A DNA stretch of 22,994 bases from Bacteroidota bacterium (GCA_002686705.1 NYYH01000083.1:1-22994), one strand, 5' to 3'; shown: positions 1-7,854, numbered from the stretch's first letter. The notes: a model not told the origin generated them from the letters alone. Made by a program: numbers and translations.

Positions 1-2
1 TC

Positions 3-80
3 AGACGCTCTCCAGGAAAAATAACGGCGGCCAGGCCTCCTGATAGAGATATAGAGCAATTAGAATTTGGCTTCACTTAA
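3..80 (+). CDS. Possible 3' end of an upstream gene (partial)
   Basis: The reading frame from position 3 stays open for 25 codons and closes with TAA at 78-80. The residues are basic and acidic (…ARPPDRDIEQLEFGFT at the end) and read like an ordinary soluble protein terminus. The local GC content is higher than in the AT-rich spacer that follows. I do not recognise the family from so short a piece. The other plus-strand frames close sooner. One minus-strand frame is also open, so the assignment is weak. Confidence 0.25.
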   Translation, partial: RRSPGKITAARPPDRDIEQLEFGFT

Positions 81-110
81 AAAATGGGGTAACTTCAAAT
101 TAAAATAGCA

Positions 111-141
111 TTGCTATTATTAATAAAATGGGATATATTTG
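111..141 (+). promoter_or_regulatory. Bacteroidota-type promoter for the DUF4395/thioredoxin operon
   Basis: TATATTTG at 134-141 fits the Bacteroidota -7 consensus TAnnTTTG. A TTG at 111-113 lies exactly 20 bp upstream, matching the expected -33 element and 19-21 bp spacing. The predicted transcript would start near 148 and leave a leader of about 130 nt before the ATG at 280. This is the only match in the window where both elements are well spaced. Confidence 0.5.
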
Positions 142-279
142 TGATTCTTTGTGAGAAATAGTAATGCAATTTATTTTTAAATATGATTTACTTTTTGATC
201 GCAATCGTTTGTAATGTATAGAGTTGGTTCAACTTATGCTGCTAATAATAATACATCATTAAAAAAAGGAGAACGTAAT

Positions 280-741
280 ATGTCGGAAAAACAAGAAACG
301 TTAATTGATCAAAATCAAATTAAATTCAATATGGCGATGACAGCATCGCTCCTTATCATTGGTTATTTGTTAAACAGTTGGATTCTTATAGCAATTGCTA
401 TTGTTTGCCAGTTTTCAGGTGCGGCAGGACTCTCTTTTGCTCCGTATCGTATCATATATACTTATATTGTTGTACCAATTGGTATTATGAAGCCAAATAA
501 AATCCCTGACAATCATACTCCTCACCGCTTTGCTGCTCTGGTAGCTGGACTATTCAACCTGATTGGAGTAATTCTTATACTGGTAGGTATGAGTATTGTG
601 GGATGGATATTTATAGGGATTATTTTCTTGTTTTCGATTCTCAATCTCTTTCTGGGCTTTTGTGTAGGGTGTTTCATGTATTACATTTTTAACAAACTTG
701 GCATCCCAGGATTCTCAAAATCCCCGGTAGAGAGTAAGTAG
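280..741 (+). CDS. DUF4395 family integral membrane protein (copy 1, CxxC intact)
   Basis: This is a 153-residue membrane protein with about four hydrophobic segments (roughly residues 20-45, 55-70, 85-110 and 110-137). It fits the DUF4395 family through the N-terminal NSW..AIA segment, the APY…P…P core, the PHRFA motif at 81-85 and the FCVGC motif at 127-131 (Cys128 and Cys131). The reading frame extends upstream to 214, but I start at 280 because AAAAAAAGGAG lies just before that ATG and because the next gene aligns with residue 1 of this form. It is first in a three-gene operon, 38 bp before a paralogue and ahead of a thioredoxin-like gene. The biochemical function of DUF4395 is not established. 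A role in membrane thiol redox chemistry is my inference from the CxxC and the neighbouring thioredoxin. Confidence 0.85.
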   Translation: MSEKQETLIDQNQIKFNMAMTASLLIIGYLLNSWILIAIAIVCQFSGAAGLSFAPYRIIYTYIVVPIGIMKPNKIPDNHTPHRFAALVAGLFNLIGVILILVGMSIVGWIFIGIIFLFSILNLFLGFCVGCFMYYIFNKLGIPGFSKSPVESK

Positions 742-779
742 TTGACAATATATATTAAACAGGTTAAAATCGAGGTACT

Positions 780-1232
780 ATGAAGACCGAATCCATACCG
801 CATGTCGACCAGCATGAAATAAAGTTTGCTATGGCTATGACTTTATTGTTAATTGTTGCTGCCTGGATTCTCAACAGCTGGATTCCAGTGGCCATTGCTG
901 CCATCTGTCAGCTTATGAATGCTACTGGAAAAACATATGCCCCGTATACACTGATTTACAAGCATCTAATGGTTCCTACCAAATTGATTAGACCACATAT
1001 TATTCAAGACGATCCTGTCCCACATCACTTCGCTTCACTTATGGGTGGGATTGTCACACTAGTTGGCACCATCTTTTTGTGGCTGAATTATCCGATTGTT
1101 GGCTGGATAATTTTATTGATGGTTTTTATGTTGCAAAACCTCAATTTTTGGGTTAACTTCTGTACGATGTACTATATGTATTATTTGATAAATAGGATTG
1201 GTATACCGGGATTTAAGGAAAAATTGAATTAA
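780..1232 (+). CDS. DUF4395 family integral membrane protein (copy 2, second Cys lost)
   Basis: This 150-residue membrane protein is a tandem paralogue of the preceding gene. By hand, about 60 of the first 145 positions are identical with no gaps, including DQ..IKF.MAMT at the N-terminus, LNSWI at 31-35, Cys43, APY at 54-56, PH at 81-82, FA at 84-85 and GIPGF at 141-145. The distinctive difference is at the family's CxxC: copy 1 reads FCVGC and this copy reads FCTMY, so Cys128 is kept and Cys131 is replaced by Tyr. The ATG at 780 has a GAGG at 771-774. The gap to the thioredoxin gene is 16 bp, so co-transcription is very likely. Function is unknown. Loss of one cysteine would stop it forming the same disulfide, so it may be a specialised or structural partner of copy 1. 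Confidence 0.85.
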   Translation: MKTESIPHVDQHEIKFAMAMTLLLIVAAWILNSWIPVAIAAICQLMNATGKTYAPYTLIYKHLMVPTKLIRPHIIQDDPVPHHFASLMGGIVTLVGTIFLWLNYPIVGWIILLMVFMLQNLNFWVNFCTMYYMYYLINRIGIPGFKEKLN

Positions 1233-1248
1233 AAGAGGAGTAAATGAG

Positions 1249-1662
1249 ATGCTGTTAAGATTAATCATCCTGATCATTTTTTGTGCAATCATGTATGCCA
1301 CCTATCGCATTGTTATTAACTGGCAATTATCACGGGCGGGGACACTCAAAGATTTGGATCCAATATTATCCGAGACTAACGTGTTGATTTCAACTATAGT
1401 ATATTTTACTACCCCGATGTGTGCTATTTGTCGTTCGACACAGCGTCCAGCATTTGATCGGTTGCAGGCAAAAATGGAAGCTGTTAATATCGTAAAAGTA
1501 GATTCAACTGAGAATCCGGATGGTGCAAAACGCTGGGGTGTCATTAGCGTTCCTACTACCTTTGTACTTGGTCGCAATGGAAAACCAAATAAAGTTAATA
1601 ACGGATTTGTTGATGAGAATAAACTTTTAGCTCAATTAAGTACAGCACACGGAAAGTCATAG
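1249..1662 (+). CDS. Membrane-anchored thioredoxin-like protein
   Basis: This is a 137-residue protein. Residues 1 to about 22 form one hydrophobic segment, likely an uncleaved anchor. Residues 45-135 are a thioredoxin fold: a beta strand leading into the redox motif PMCAIC (Cys58 and Cys61), then VDSTENP, WGVISVPTTFV with the cis-proline Pro102, and a final GFVDENKLL helix. The active-site dipeptide Ala-Ile differs from the Gly-Pro of classical thioredoxins, so its redox potential may differ. AAAAGAGGAG precedes the ATG by 8 bp. It is the last gene of the operon with two DUF4395 membrane proteins, so it probably exchanges disulfides with them or with a shared client. Which side of the inner membrane the domain faces is not clear: the anchor is followed by few charged residues. 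Confidence 0.85.
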   Translation: MLLRLIILIIFCAIMYATYRIVINWQLSRAGTLKDLDPILSETNVLISTIVYFTTPMCAICRSTQRPAFDRLQAKMEAVNIVKVDSTENPDGAKRWGVISVPTTFVLGRNGKPNKVNNGFVDENKLLAQLSTAHGKS

Positions 1663-1827
1663 TTTCTTTCTGATTTTTAGTAATCCAATTTTATTAGTAT
1701 GCTAATAGGATGAATAATTTAGATGGATGTACGGTTATTTATGTTGGTTACGGGTTATAAATTTCATTCGTGCAAATAGAATTATTGAATAATATTAAAA
1801 AATTATTTTAATTATAAATTATAGGAT

Positions 1828-2217
1828 ATGAGTTATTATTTTAGTACAAAAGTAAAAGACTTAAACTTTGATGATGCAATCGAGAATGTTACGGAAGTAT
1901 TAAAAAAAGAAGGGTTTGGAGTTATGACAGTAATTGATGTTAAAGAGAAGTTTAAAGAGAAGATTGACGTTGATTTTAAAAAGTATACAATTTTAGGTGC
2001 TTGTAACCCACATTTTGCTTATGAAGCTTTAAAAAATGAAGACAAGATAGGTGTATTACTACCATGCAATGTAGTTGTAGAGGAGCATGAAAACGGAGAA
2101 ATAGAAATATCCGCAGTAGATCCAATAGCCTCAATGGGTGCTGTAAAGAATGAAAGTCTAAATGATATCGCATTAGAGGTTCAACAAAAGTTAAAAAGTA
2201 TAATTGAGAGTTTATAG
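1828..2217 (+). CDS. DUF302 domain protein
   Basis: This 129-residue soluble protein covers the whole DUF302 fold. Diagnostic pieces are the N-terminal amphipathic helix (DDAIENVTEVLKKEGFGV, 15-32), YTILGACNPHFAYEAL at 53-68 and IGVLLPCNVVV at 74-84, with the family-typical cysteines at 59 and 80. There is no signal peptide. The only start-site support is a short AGGA just before the ATG at 1828. It lies 165 bp beyond the thioredoxin gene, far enough for its own promoter, although I could not find a convincing -7/-33 pair in the gap. The molecular function of DUF302 is unknown. Its proximity to a thiol-redox operon is suggestive but not strong evidence of a link. Confidence 0.88.
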   Translation: MSYYFSTKVKDLNFDDAIENVTEVLKKEGFGVMTVIDVKEKFKEKIDVDFKKYTILGACNPHFAYEALKNEDKIGVLLPCNVVVEEHENGEIEISAVDPIASMGAVKNESLNDIALEVQQKLKSIIESL

Positions 2218-2240
2218 CATTTAATTTTCAAGGAGAATCT

Positions 2241-2336
2241 ATTATCTCAAAAACGCCATACTCAAACCGTCGTTCCATTAATGCAATACATACAGTAAAA
2301 AAATACATTATTGCCAATTCAATAAATTGGAAATAA
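2241..2336 (+). other. Possible 31-codon leader or decayed small gene ahead of the MFS gene
   Basis: AAGGAG at 2230-2235 is a clear ribosome-binding sequence, but no ATG follows at a suitable distance. From ATT 2241 or ATC 2244 the frame stays open for about 31 codons and stops with TAA at 2334-2336, directly abutting the ATG of the MFS gene. The encoded peptide is basic (for example TPYSNRRS and VKKY). If the ATC was once ATG, this would be a small coupled gene with a lost start. It could equally be chance. I see no family similarity. Confidence 0.2.
2314..2330. repeat. Inverted repeat just before the MFS start codon
   Basis: CCAATT at 2314-2319 and AATTGG at 2325-2330 form a perfect 6-bp inverted repeat with a 5-nt loop, ending 6 nt before the ATG at 2337. 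In RNA the hairpin would sit in the ribosome-binding region. In DNA it could be an operator. The stem is AT-rich and short, so chance is possible. Confidence 0.3.
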
Positions 2337-3557
2337 ATGAAATTTTACAATAAAATAAATATCGAAAAAGAACAGCGAAGAATTCTTCTATCTTCCTTTG
2401 CAGCTATTTCTGGAGTTGGATTACTCTCATACGCAGCCCTACCATTCTTGATCGGTTCAACAATGGTCAGCCTTAATTTGAATGAGGCTAGTGTAGGTCT
2501 TCTGTATAGCTTAGAATTTATAACTGCAGCCCTATCATCATTTATAGTTGCTCCAAAAATTGGAAAGATAAAGCGGAAGAATCTTGCATTCATTGGGGCA
2601 TTTATTGTTATTCTAGGTAATATTATTTCAGCTTGGTGGAGTAACTATGAATTCTTATTAGTGATTAGACCATTGACAGGAATTGGGGCAGGGTTAGCTT
2701 TAGCTTGTGGAAATGCAACAATTGCAAATGCGAAACATCCTGATAAAGTAGCTGGAATGATGAATGTTCTGTTTGCAGCGATGTTACTTCTACTCATGTT
2801 GTTATTACCATTATTAAGTGTCTCTTTGGGCATGCAGGGTGTTTTTCTAGGACTGGCAGCTGTGACATTGATTTTTCTTATCATGTTGATACAAATGCCT
2901 CAACGAGCAATCACGAGCGATTCTGCCATTAGCTCTACTAAAACAAATAATACGGTGGTCTTCAGTATAGCTGGGATAGCCATATTTGCAGTTTTCTTTA
3001 TGTTTACACTTAGAGATTCTATGGCCTGGGGCTTTGCAGAGAGAATAGGAATTGCTGTTGGTTATACTACTACTGAAGTTGGAGGATTACTTTCACTGCA
3101 GGCGTTCTTGGGTCTTGTGGGCCCCATAATAGCTGCCATTATTGGTTTTAAGTTTGGAGCAAAATTTCCTTTGTTATTTGGCTTAGTATTCGCAGGACTC
3201 ACAACCTATGCGATATTTTTGTCCGTTAACGCACCTTATCTATTTGAGGTTGCTGTATTATTGTGGACTGCTAGCTACTTTTTTGCTATTTCTTATATGA
3301 CTGCTTATGCTGCTACTTTGGATGGTGAAGGCCGTATTGTGGCTGCATCAGGAAGCGCACTGGTGCTAGGAGTTGCTGTTGGACCAGCATTATCCGGCTA
3401 CATTATCTATTATGGTGGATATGCCATGGGTGCAGGAGTAACACTTGCATTAGTTTTTGCGATGATAATAGCAGCACTTGTTTCACTTAAATGGAGTGCG
3501 AACCTCAAGGGGAGTGGACGAACTGATTCTAAATCATCCACTAATAACAATAGTTAA
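2337..3557 (+). CDS. Major facilitator superfamily (MFS) transporter
   Basis: This is a 406-residue inner-membrane protein with about 12 hydrophobic helices in two halves joined by a polar loop (about residues 190-207, rich in Ser and Thr). The first cytoplasmic loop carries a PKIGKIKRK sequence, a degenerate form of the MFS motif A. VIRPLTGIGAGLALACGNA near 110-130 is typical of helix 4. The length is usual for 12-helix MFS proteins. The C-terminal tail is short, hydrophilic and Ser/Asn-rich. The substrate cannot be read from the sequence. The next gene, 52 bp downstream on the same strand, is a homocysteine S-methyltransferase family enzyme, so the pair may handle one compound, but this is inference. 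No strong ribosome-binding sequence precedes the ATG. Confidence 0.88.
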   Translation: MKFYNKINIEKEQRRILLSSFAAISGVGLLSYAALPFLIGSTMVSLNLNEASVGLLYSLEFITAALSSFIVAPKIGKIKRKNLAFIGAFIVILGNIISAWWSNYEFLLVIRPLTGIGAGLALACGNATIANAKHPDKVAGMMNVLFAAMLLLLMLLLPLLSVSLGMQGVFLGLAAVTLIFLIMLIQMPQRAITSDSAISSTKTNNTVVFSIAGIAIFAVFFMFTLRDSMAWGFAERIGIAVGYTTTEVGGLLSLQAFLGLVGPIIAAIIGFKFGAKFPLLFGLVFAGLTTYAIFLSVNAPYLFEVAVLLWTASYFFAISYMTAYAATLDGEGRIVAASGSALVLGVAVGPALSGYIIYYGGYAMGAGVTLALVFAMIIAALVSLKWSANLKGSGRTDSKSSTNNNS

Positions 3558-3609
3558 AAGTAACTTACAACTCATTTCACCGGATTGAATAACTTAATTA
3601 AAAAATACT

Positions 3610-4554
3610 ATGGCAAAATACAGAACACACTTACCACAACTCACTGAATCTACGTTTATGACTGATGGTGGATTAGAAACAACCCTCATCTTTAAGCAAG
3701 GTATTGACTTACCTCATTTCGCTGCATTCAATATAATAAAGGATGAGAAGGGGAAAAAAATACTAGAAAAATACTATCAAGACTATCTTTCCATTGCAAA
3801 ACAAAAATGTAGTGGATTCATACTTGAAGCCGTTACATGGAGAGCCAATACCGATTGGGCTTTAAAAATGGGGTATAACATGGAATCATTAGATTTAATA
3901 AACAGAGAAGCTATTCAACACCTTGAAAGTATAAGAGATAATCACGAGAATGAGGATTTTCAAATATCTATCAGTGGTTGTGTGGGGCCTCGCGGAGATG
4001 GCTATTCCATAGAAAACAGCATGAGTATAGGAGAAGCTGAAGAATATCATTCTCGTCAGATTAAAACATTATCCCTAACCAATGCTGACTTTATAACTGC
4101 CATGACAATTAATTACAATAAAGAAGCTATTGGTATTGTCAAGGCTGCTAATAAAAATAATATACCGGTCGTGATTTCATATACAGTTGAAACAGATGGG
4201 AGCCTTCCAAGTGGACAGTCTCTGGGCGATGCAATAACAACTCTTGACGAACTCACGGACAACTATGTTTCATATTTTATGATTAATTGTGCCCATCCAA
4301 ATCATTTCAAAAATATATTGCAATCTGATAGTGGCTGGAAAAGTAGAATTAGGGCTATTAGAGCTAATGCCTCCATCAAAAGTCATGCAGAGTTAGATGA
4401 CTCAGAAACGCTTGATGCAGGAAATAAAGAAGAACTTGCTGAAGAGTATAAAAATCTGAAATCGCTACTTCCAAATCTTAATATTTTAGGAGGATGTTGT
4501 GGAACTGACCATACTCATATGGAGAAAATTTGCGAAATGTGGTTTAAAGAGTAA
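3610..4554 (+). CDS. Homocysteine S-methyltransferase family protein
   Basis: This 314-residue soluble enzyme has the TIM-barrel pcfB/homocysteine S-methyltransferase fold. Family hallmarks are TDGGLETTLIF at 18-28, ISGCVGPRGDGY at 121-132, the first zinc ligand Cys227 in MINCAHPNH, and the paired zinc ligands Cys296-Cys297 in LGGCCGTDHTHM. All three cysteines needed to bind zinc and activate homocysteine thiol are present, so the protein should be catalytically competent. The length (about 300-330) is that of stand-alone enzymes such as the S-methylmethionine-dependent type, not of multi-domain MetH. The methyl donor cannot be told from sequence. No Shine-Dalgarno sequence is seen before the ATG. 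It likely shares a transcript with the MFS gene 52 bp upstream. Converging transcription of the minus-strand lipoprotein gene ends 96 bp away. Confidence 0.88.
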   Translation: MAKYRTHLPQLTESTFMTDGGLETTLIFKQGIDLPHFAAFNIIKDEKGKKILEKYYQDYLSIAKQKCSGFILEAVTWRANTDWALKMGYNMESLDLINREAIQHLESIRDNHENEDFQISISGCVGPRGDGYSIENSMSIGEAEEYHSRQIKTLSLTNADFITAMTINYNKEAIGIVKAANKNNIPVVISYTVETDGSLPSGQSLGDAITTLDELTDNYVSYFMINCAHPNHFKNILQSDSGWKSRIRAIRANASIKSHAELDDSETLDAGNKEELAEEYKNLKSLLPNLNILGGCCGTDHTHMEKICEMWFKE

Positions 4555-4650
4555 CTCCTACAAAATATCAATTGATTAGCTATTGTTGCTAAATAGAAAA
4601 GAATACGACAAATATTGGCATACGAGGGTAGTTCTAAATTACTTTTGATC

Positions 4651-5820
4651 TTAGTTAAGCAATATCGCTCGGTTTGAATTTATAATACGTTTTACCTTGG
4701 ATTTCAAATTTTCATTCGTATCAAAGATTAGCTGCAAATCTGTTGGAAAAGGTATTGGTTCATGCTTAATTAGCCTTCTTGTTTTTTTCTTAAGGGCGTC
4801 CAAATTTCCATTTGCAATGGCTAGTCTGTAATCAAAAACAAATTCAGATGCTATTGGCATGGTTTTAACTAATTGACCACTTCTCTCATCATAAAAGTCT
4901 AAGGATCCTGATACAATAGCTCTTTTGTTTAATCTGGTTTCAGTCACATAGCATGTTATAATACTATATCTAGGAACCTTAATATCGTTTCCATCTTCAT
5001 CTTTCTTTACATTACCATTTTTATCTAATACATACTCAAACCCATCTTCAATTTCCTTCGATTCTTCATACTGAATTTCCTTCACTCGTTCCGGACTAAC
5101 TTCTATATGCTTGATATTTAAGTAAATCGAATAATCATAATTGATATTCTTATCTACATAAGTATCGAAATTAAGCCATTGTTTATTGATGTTCTTCAAA
5201 GATATTTTTAGTAGCTCATCTTCGAAATCTTCTGGAAGTACAGTGCGACTTTCGTTAGCTATCATAAAAATTACATGATTAACTCCTTTTGAATAAGCTT
5301 CATTCATCTTGTCATCAACATCTTGATATACAGGAAAATAATTCTTCACTTTGGCAAGTTCATCCCAAGCCTGTCGTGCACTTTGTTTATCGCCTTCTTC
5401 TAGCAGCTTAATTGCATGAGCATAGAAAAACTTAGCTGCTTTGTTTTTAGATGTAATGAACTCCTGAGAATAATCGACTGGAACAAATCCAATGCGAACT
5501 AACACTTCATCAGAAAGTCTTTCAATAACTTCTTGTCTGTTAATCAGCCGCCTATAATGTATTACTACTTTCTCATATATATCAGGCTGTCCTGAAAGTT
5601 TTAATAACTTTATTGCTTCTAGATCTTTATTATTAGCCAGATTATATGCCTTTTTTAATGTTTTGACCTCATTAGTTTTTGTTGGCTTTTTTTGTAAAAC
5701 TTTAGCGGCCTTAACAATAGCTTTATCATATTCGCCTTGTTGTAAACGTTTTGATGAGCTAACACATGAAGTTATAAGAAGTGAAAGCATTAACACATAG
5801 TTGATACATACTATTTTCAT
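4651..5820 (-). CDS. Lipoprotein with N-terminal TPR-like helices, function unknown
   Basis: This is a 389-residue protein with a type II signal peptide: a hydrophobic core (VLMLSLLI) followed by the lipobox ITSC with the lipidated cysteine at position 19. After it, SSSKRLQQGEYDKAIVKAAKVLQKKP (21-46) resembles a tetratricopeptide helix pair, and residues 125-165 contain a second helical repeat-like stretch. The C-terminal half is mixed alpha/beta and acidic, with a DKNGNVKKDEDGND loop near 263-276. It should be anchored in the inner or outer membrane facing the periplasm. It begins 12 bp after the uvrB stop codon, so it is probably translated from the uvrB transcript. I do not recognise a named family. 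Similar lipoproteins of unknown function are common in Bacteroidota. Confidence 0.8.
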   Translation of the reverse strand: MKIVCINYVLMLSLLITSCVSSSKRLQQGEYDKAIVKAAKVLQKKPTKTNEVKTLKKAYNLANNKDLEAIKLLKLSGQPDIYEKVVIHYRRLINRQEVIERLSDEVLVRIGFVPVDYSQEFITSKNKAAKFFYAHAIKLLEEGDKQSARQAWDELAKVKNYFPVYQDVDDKMNEAYSKGVNHVIFMIANESRTVLPEDFEDELLKISLKNINKQWLNFDTYVDKNINYDYSIYLNIKHIEVSPERVKEIQYEESKEIEDGFEYVLDKNGNVKKDEDGNDIKVPRYSIITCYVTETRLNKRAIVSGSLDFYDERSGQLVKTMPIASEFVFDYRLAIANGNLDALKKKTRRLIKHEPIPFPTDLQLIFDTNENLKSKVKRIINSNRAILLN

Positions 5821-5832
5821 TGGATTGTGTGT

Positions 5833-7854
5833 TTATTCTTTTTGATTTAGTAGTTCTTCAAGTACCTTATTTTCGTCTCTCAAACGGGCAGCATCAATAA
5901 AGTCAAGCTCTTTTACAGCCGCCTGCATATCTTTTTTATTTTTCTCTATCGCTAGTAAGATTTCCTTTGAGGTCATATACTGAACAACAGGATCAGCTGC
6001 AATTCCAGCCTTTATTTTGGATTGATATTCCTTTTCAACAATATGTGCTGACGCCACGGCTGTTTGGCCCATTATTGCATCAATAGATTTAATAATTGCT
6101 TTGGGCGATATATTGTGTTTTTTGTTATATACAAGTTGCTTTTCTCGTCTTCTGTCTGTTTCTTCGATAGTTATAGCCATAGACTTAGTGATTTTATCAG
6201 CATACATTATTACCTTGCTTTCAAGATTACGGGCTGCTCTACCAGCTGTTTGCGTAAGTGATTTAGTTGACCTTAAAAAACCTTCTTTGTCGGCATCAAG
6301 GATAGCAACAAGAGCAACTTCTGGTAAATCAAGTCCTTCGCGCAGCAGGTTAACACCAACAAGAACACTAAAGTTACCAAGCCTGAGATCTCTTAGTATC
6401 TCTACTCGATCTAAAGTATCCACATCCGAATGAATGTATCTTGTATTGATCCCTAAGTTAATAAGATATTTGGTTAGTTCTTCAGCCATGCGTTTGGTAA
6501 GTGTGGTTACTAATACTCTATATTTATTGCTGACAGTATTTTCAATTTCATCCAGCAGGTCATCAATTTGGTTTATACTTGGCCTCACTTCAATTGGAGG
6601 ATCGAGCAAACCTGTTGGCCTGATTAATTGTTCAACCAGCACACCTTCAGATTTTTCAAGCTCATAATCGGAAGGAGTTGCACTTACGTAGATAACCTGA
6701 CGTGAGAGTTGCTCAAATTCTTCAAACTTTAAGGGGCGGTTATCCATTGCTGCAGGCAGCCTGAATCCGTATTCGACCAGATTATGTTTCCTTGACCTGT
6801 CACCACCATACATAGCCTTTATTTGCGGTATTGTAACATGGCTCTCGTCAATTACAGTAATGTAATCTTCTGGGAAATAATCCAGTAAACAAAATGGCCT
6901 GGTGCCCTTTTCTCTTCCGTCAAAGTACCGTGAGTAATTCTCAATACCTGAACAATACCCTAGTTCACGCATCATCTCAAGATCGTAAGTTACCCTGTCT
7001 TCCAGCCTTTTTGCTTCAAGATGCTTGCCAATATCCTTAAAATAATCAACCTGCTTTGCCATATCAAGCTGAATCTCAACTAATGACGATTTCATTTTGT
7101 CAGGTGATGTAACAAAAATATTTGCAGGATAGAGTGTGAGATTATCAAGGGTTTCAACTCTTTTTCCAGAAACCGGATCAATTGATTCAATTGACTCAAT
7201 TTCATCTCCCCAAAAAATAATCCTGAATGCCCAATCCATATAACCGGGAAAAATATCGATAATATCACCTTTCACTCTGAAGTTTCCCCGCTTCAATTCT
7301 ATTTCATTTCTTGAATACAATGCACTTACAAGTTCCCGCAATAGTTTATTTCGACTAAGCTTCTGTCCAACAACAAGTGTAATAACATTATTTGTAAAAT
7401 CATCAGGATTGCCAATTCCATATATGCATGACACGGAGGAAACTACGATAACATCTCGTTTGCCCGAAAGCAGGGCAGAGGTAGTACTTAACCTCATCTT
7501 TTCTATTTCCTCATTAATACTTAAATCTTTTTCTATGTATGTATTAGTTACGGGAATGTAAGCTTCGGGTTGATAATAGTCGTAATAGGAAACAAAATAC
7601 TCAACAGAATTCTCAGGAAAGAACTGTTTGAATTCGCCATATAATTGAGCAGCAAGTGTTTTATTATGACTAAGAATAAGAGCAGGGCGTTGAACCTTTT
7701 CAAGAACATTGGCAATTGTAAAAGTTTTTCCGGATCCAGTAACACCTAGCAAAGTTTGGGCTCTATCGTTACGAACTAGGCCATCAACCAACTGCGATAT
7801 GGCTTCAGGTTGGTCACCAGTAGGTTTAAAATCTGATATGAGTTTAAGGTCCAT
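5833..7854 (-). CDS. uvrB: Excinuclease ABC subunit B
   Basis: This is the DNA-damage verification helicase of UvrABC nucleotide excision repair. At 673 residues it matches the family length. Seen in order: Walker A GVTGSGKT at 37-44, the beta-hairpin region YYDYYQPEAYIP used to probe the damaged strand (about 90-101), the DESH helicase motif II with SRKHNLVEYGFRLP after it, VGVNLLREGLDLPEV with motif V, QTAGRAARN with motif VI, and a C-terminal UVR helix pair (about 629-668) that binds UvrC. All motifs look intact. The start ATG lies next to a GAAGGA sequence. uvrA and uvrC are not in the window. A lipoprotein gene follows 12 bp downstream in the same transcript. A TAnnTTTG -7 element is found 41-48 bp upstream of the start. 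Confidence 0.97.
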   Translation of the reverse strand: MDLKLISDFKPTGDQPEAISQLVDGLVRNDRAQTLLGVTGSGKTFTIANVLEKVQRPALILSHNKTLAAQLYGEFKQFFPENSVEYFVSYYDYYQPEAYIPVTNTYIEKDLSINEEIEKMRLSTTSALLSGKRDVIVVSSVSCIYGIGNPDDFTNNVITLVVGQKLSRNKLLRELVSALYSRNEIELKRGNFRVKGDIIDIFPGYMDWAFRIIFWGDEIESIESIDPVSGKRVETLDNLTLYPANIFVTSPDKMKSSLVEIQLDMAKQVDYFKDIGKHLEAKRLEDRVTYDLEMMRELGYCSGIENYSRYFDGREKGTRPFCLLDYFPEDYITVIDESHVTIPQIKAMYGGDRSRKHNLVEYGFRLPAAMDNRPLKFEEFEQLSRQVIYVSATPSDYELEKSEGVLVEQLIRPTGLLDPPIEVRPSINQIDDLLDEIENTVSNKYRVLVTTLTKRMAEELTKYLINLGINTRYIHSDVDTLDRVEILRDLRLGNFSVLVGVNLLREGLDLPEVALVAILDADKEGFLRSTKSLTQTAGRAARNLESKVIMYADKITKSMAITIEETDRRREKQLVYNKKHNISPKAIIKSIDAIMGQTAVASAHIVEKEYQSKIKAGIAADPVVQYMTSKEILLAIEKNKKDMQAAVKELDFIDAARLRDENKVLEELLNQKE

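Noticed and set aside
1692..1707. TATTAG/CTAATA hairpin after the thioredoxin gene as a terminator
   Set aside because: Six weak A/T pairs, no T-run follows, and such matches are frequent in DNA this AT-rich.
4567..4592. ATCAATTGAT palindrome and TTAGC/GCTAA hairpin between converging genes as a terminator
   Set aside because: The stems are short and AT-rich and no T-run is placed correctly in either direction.
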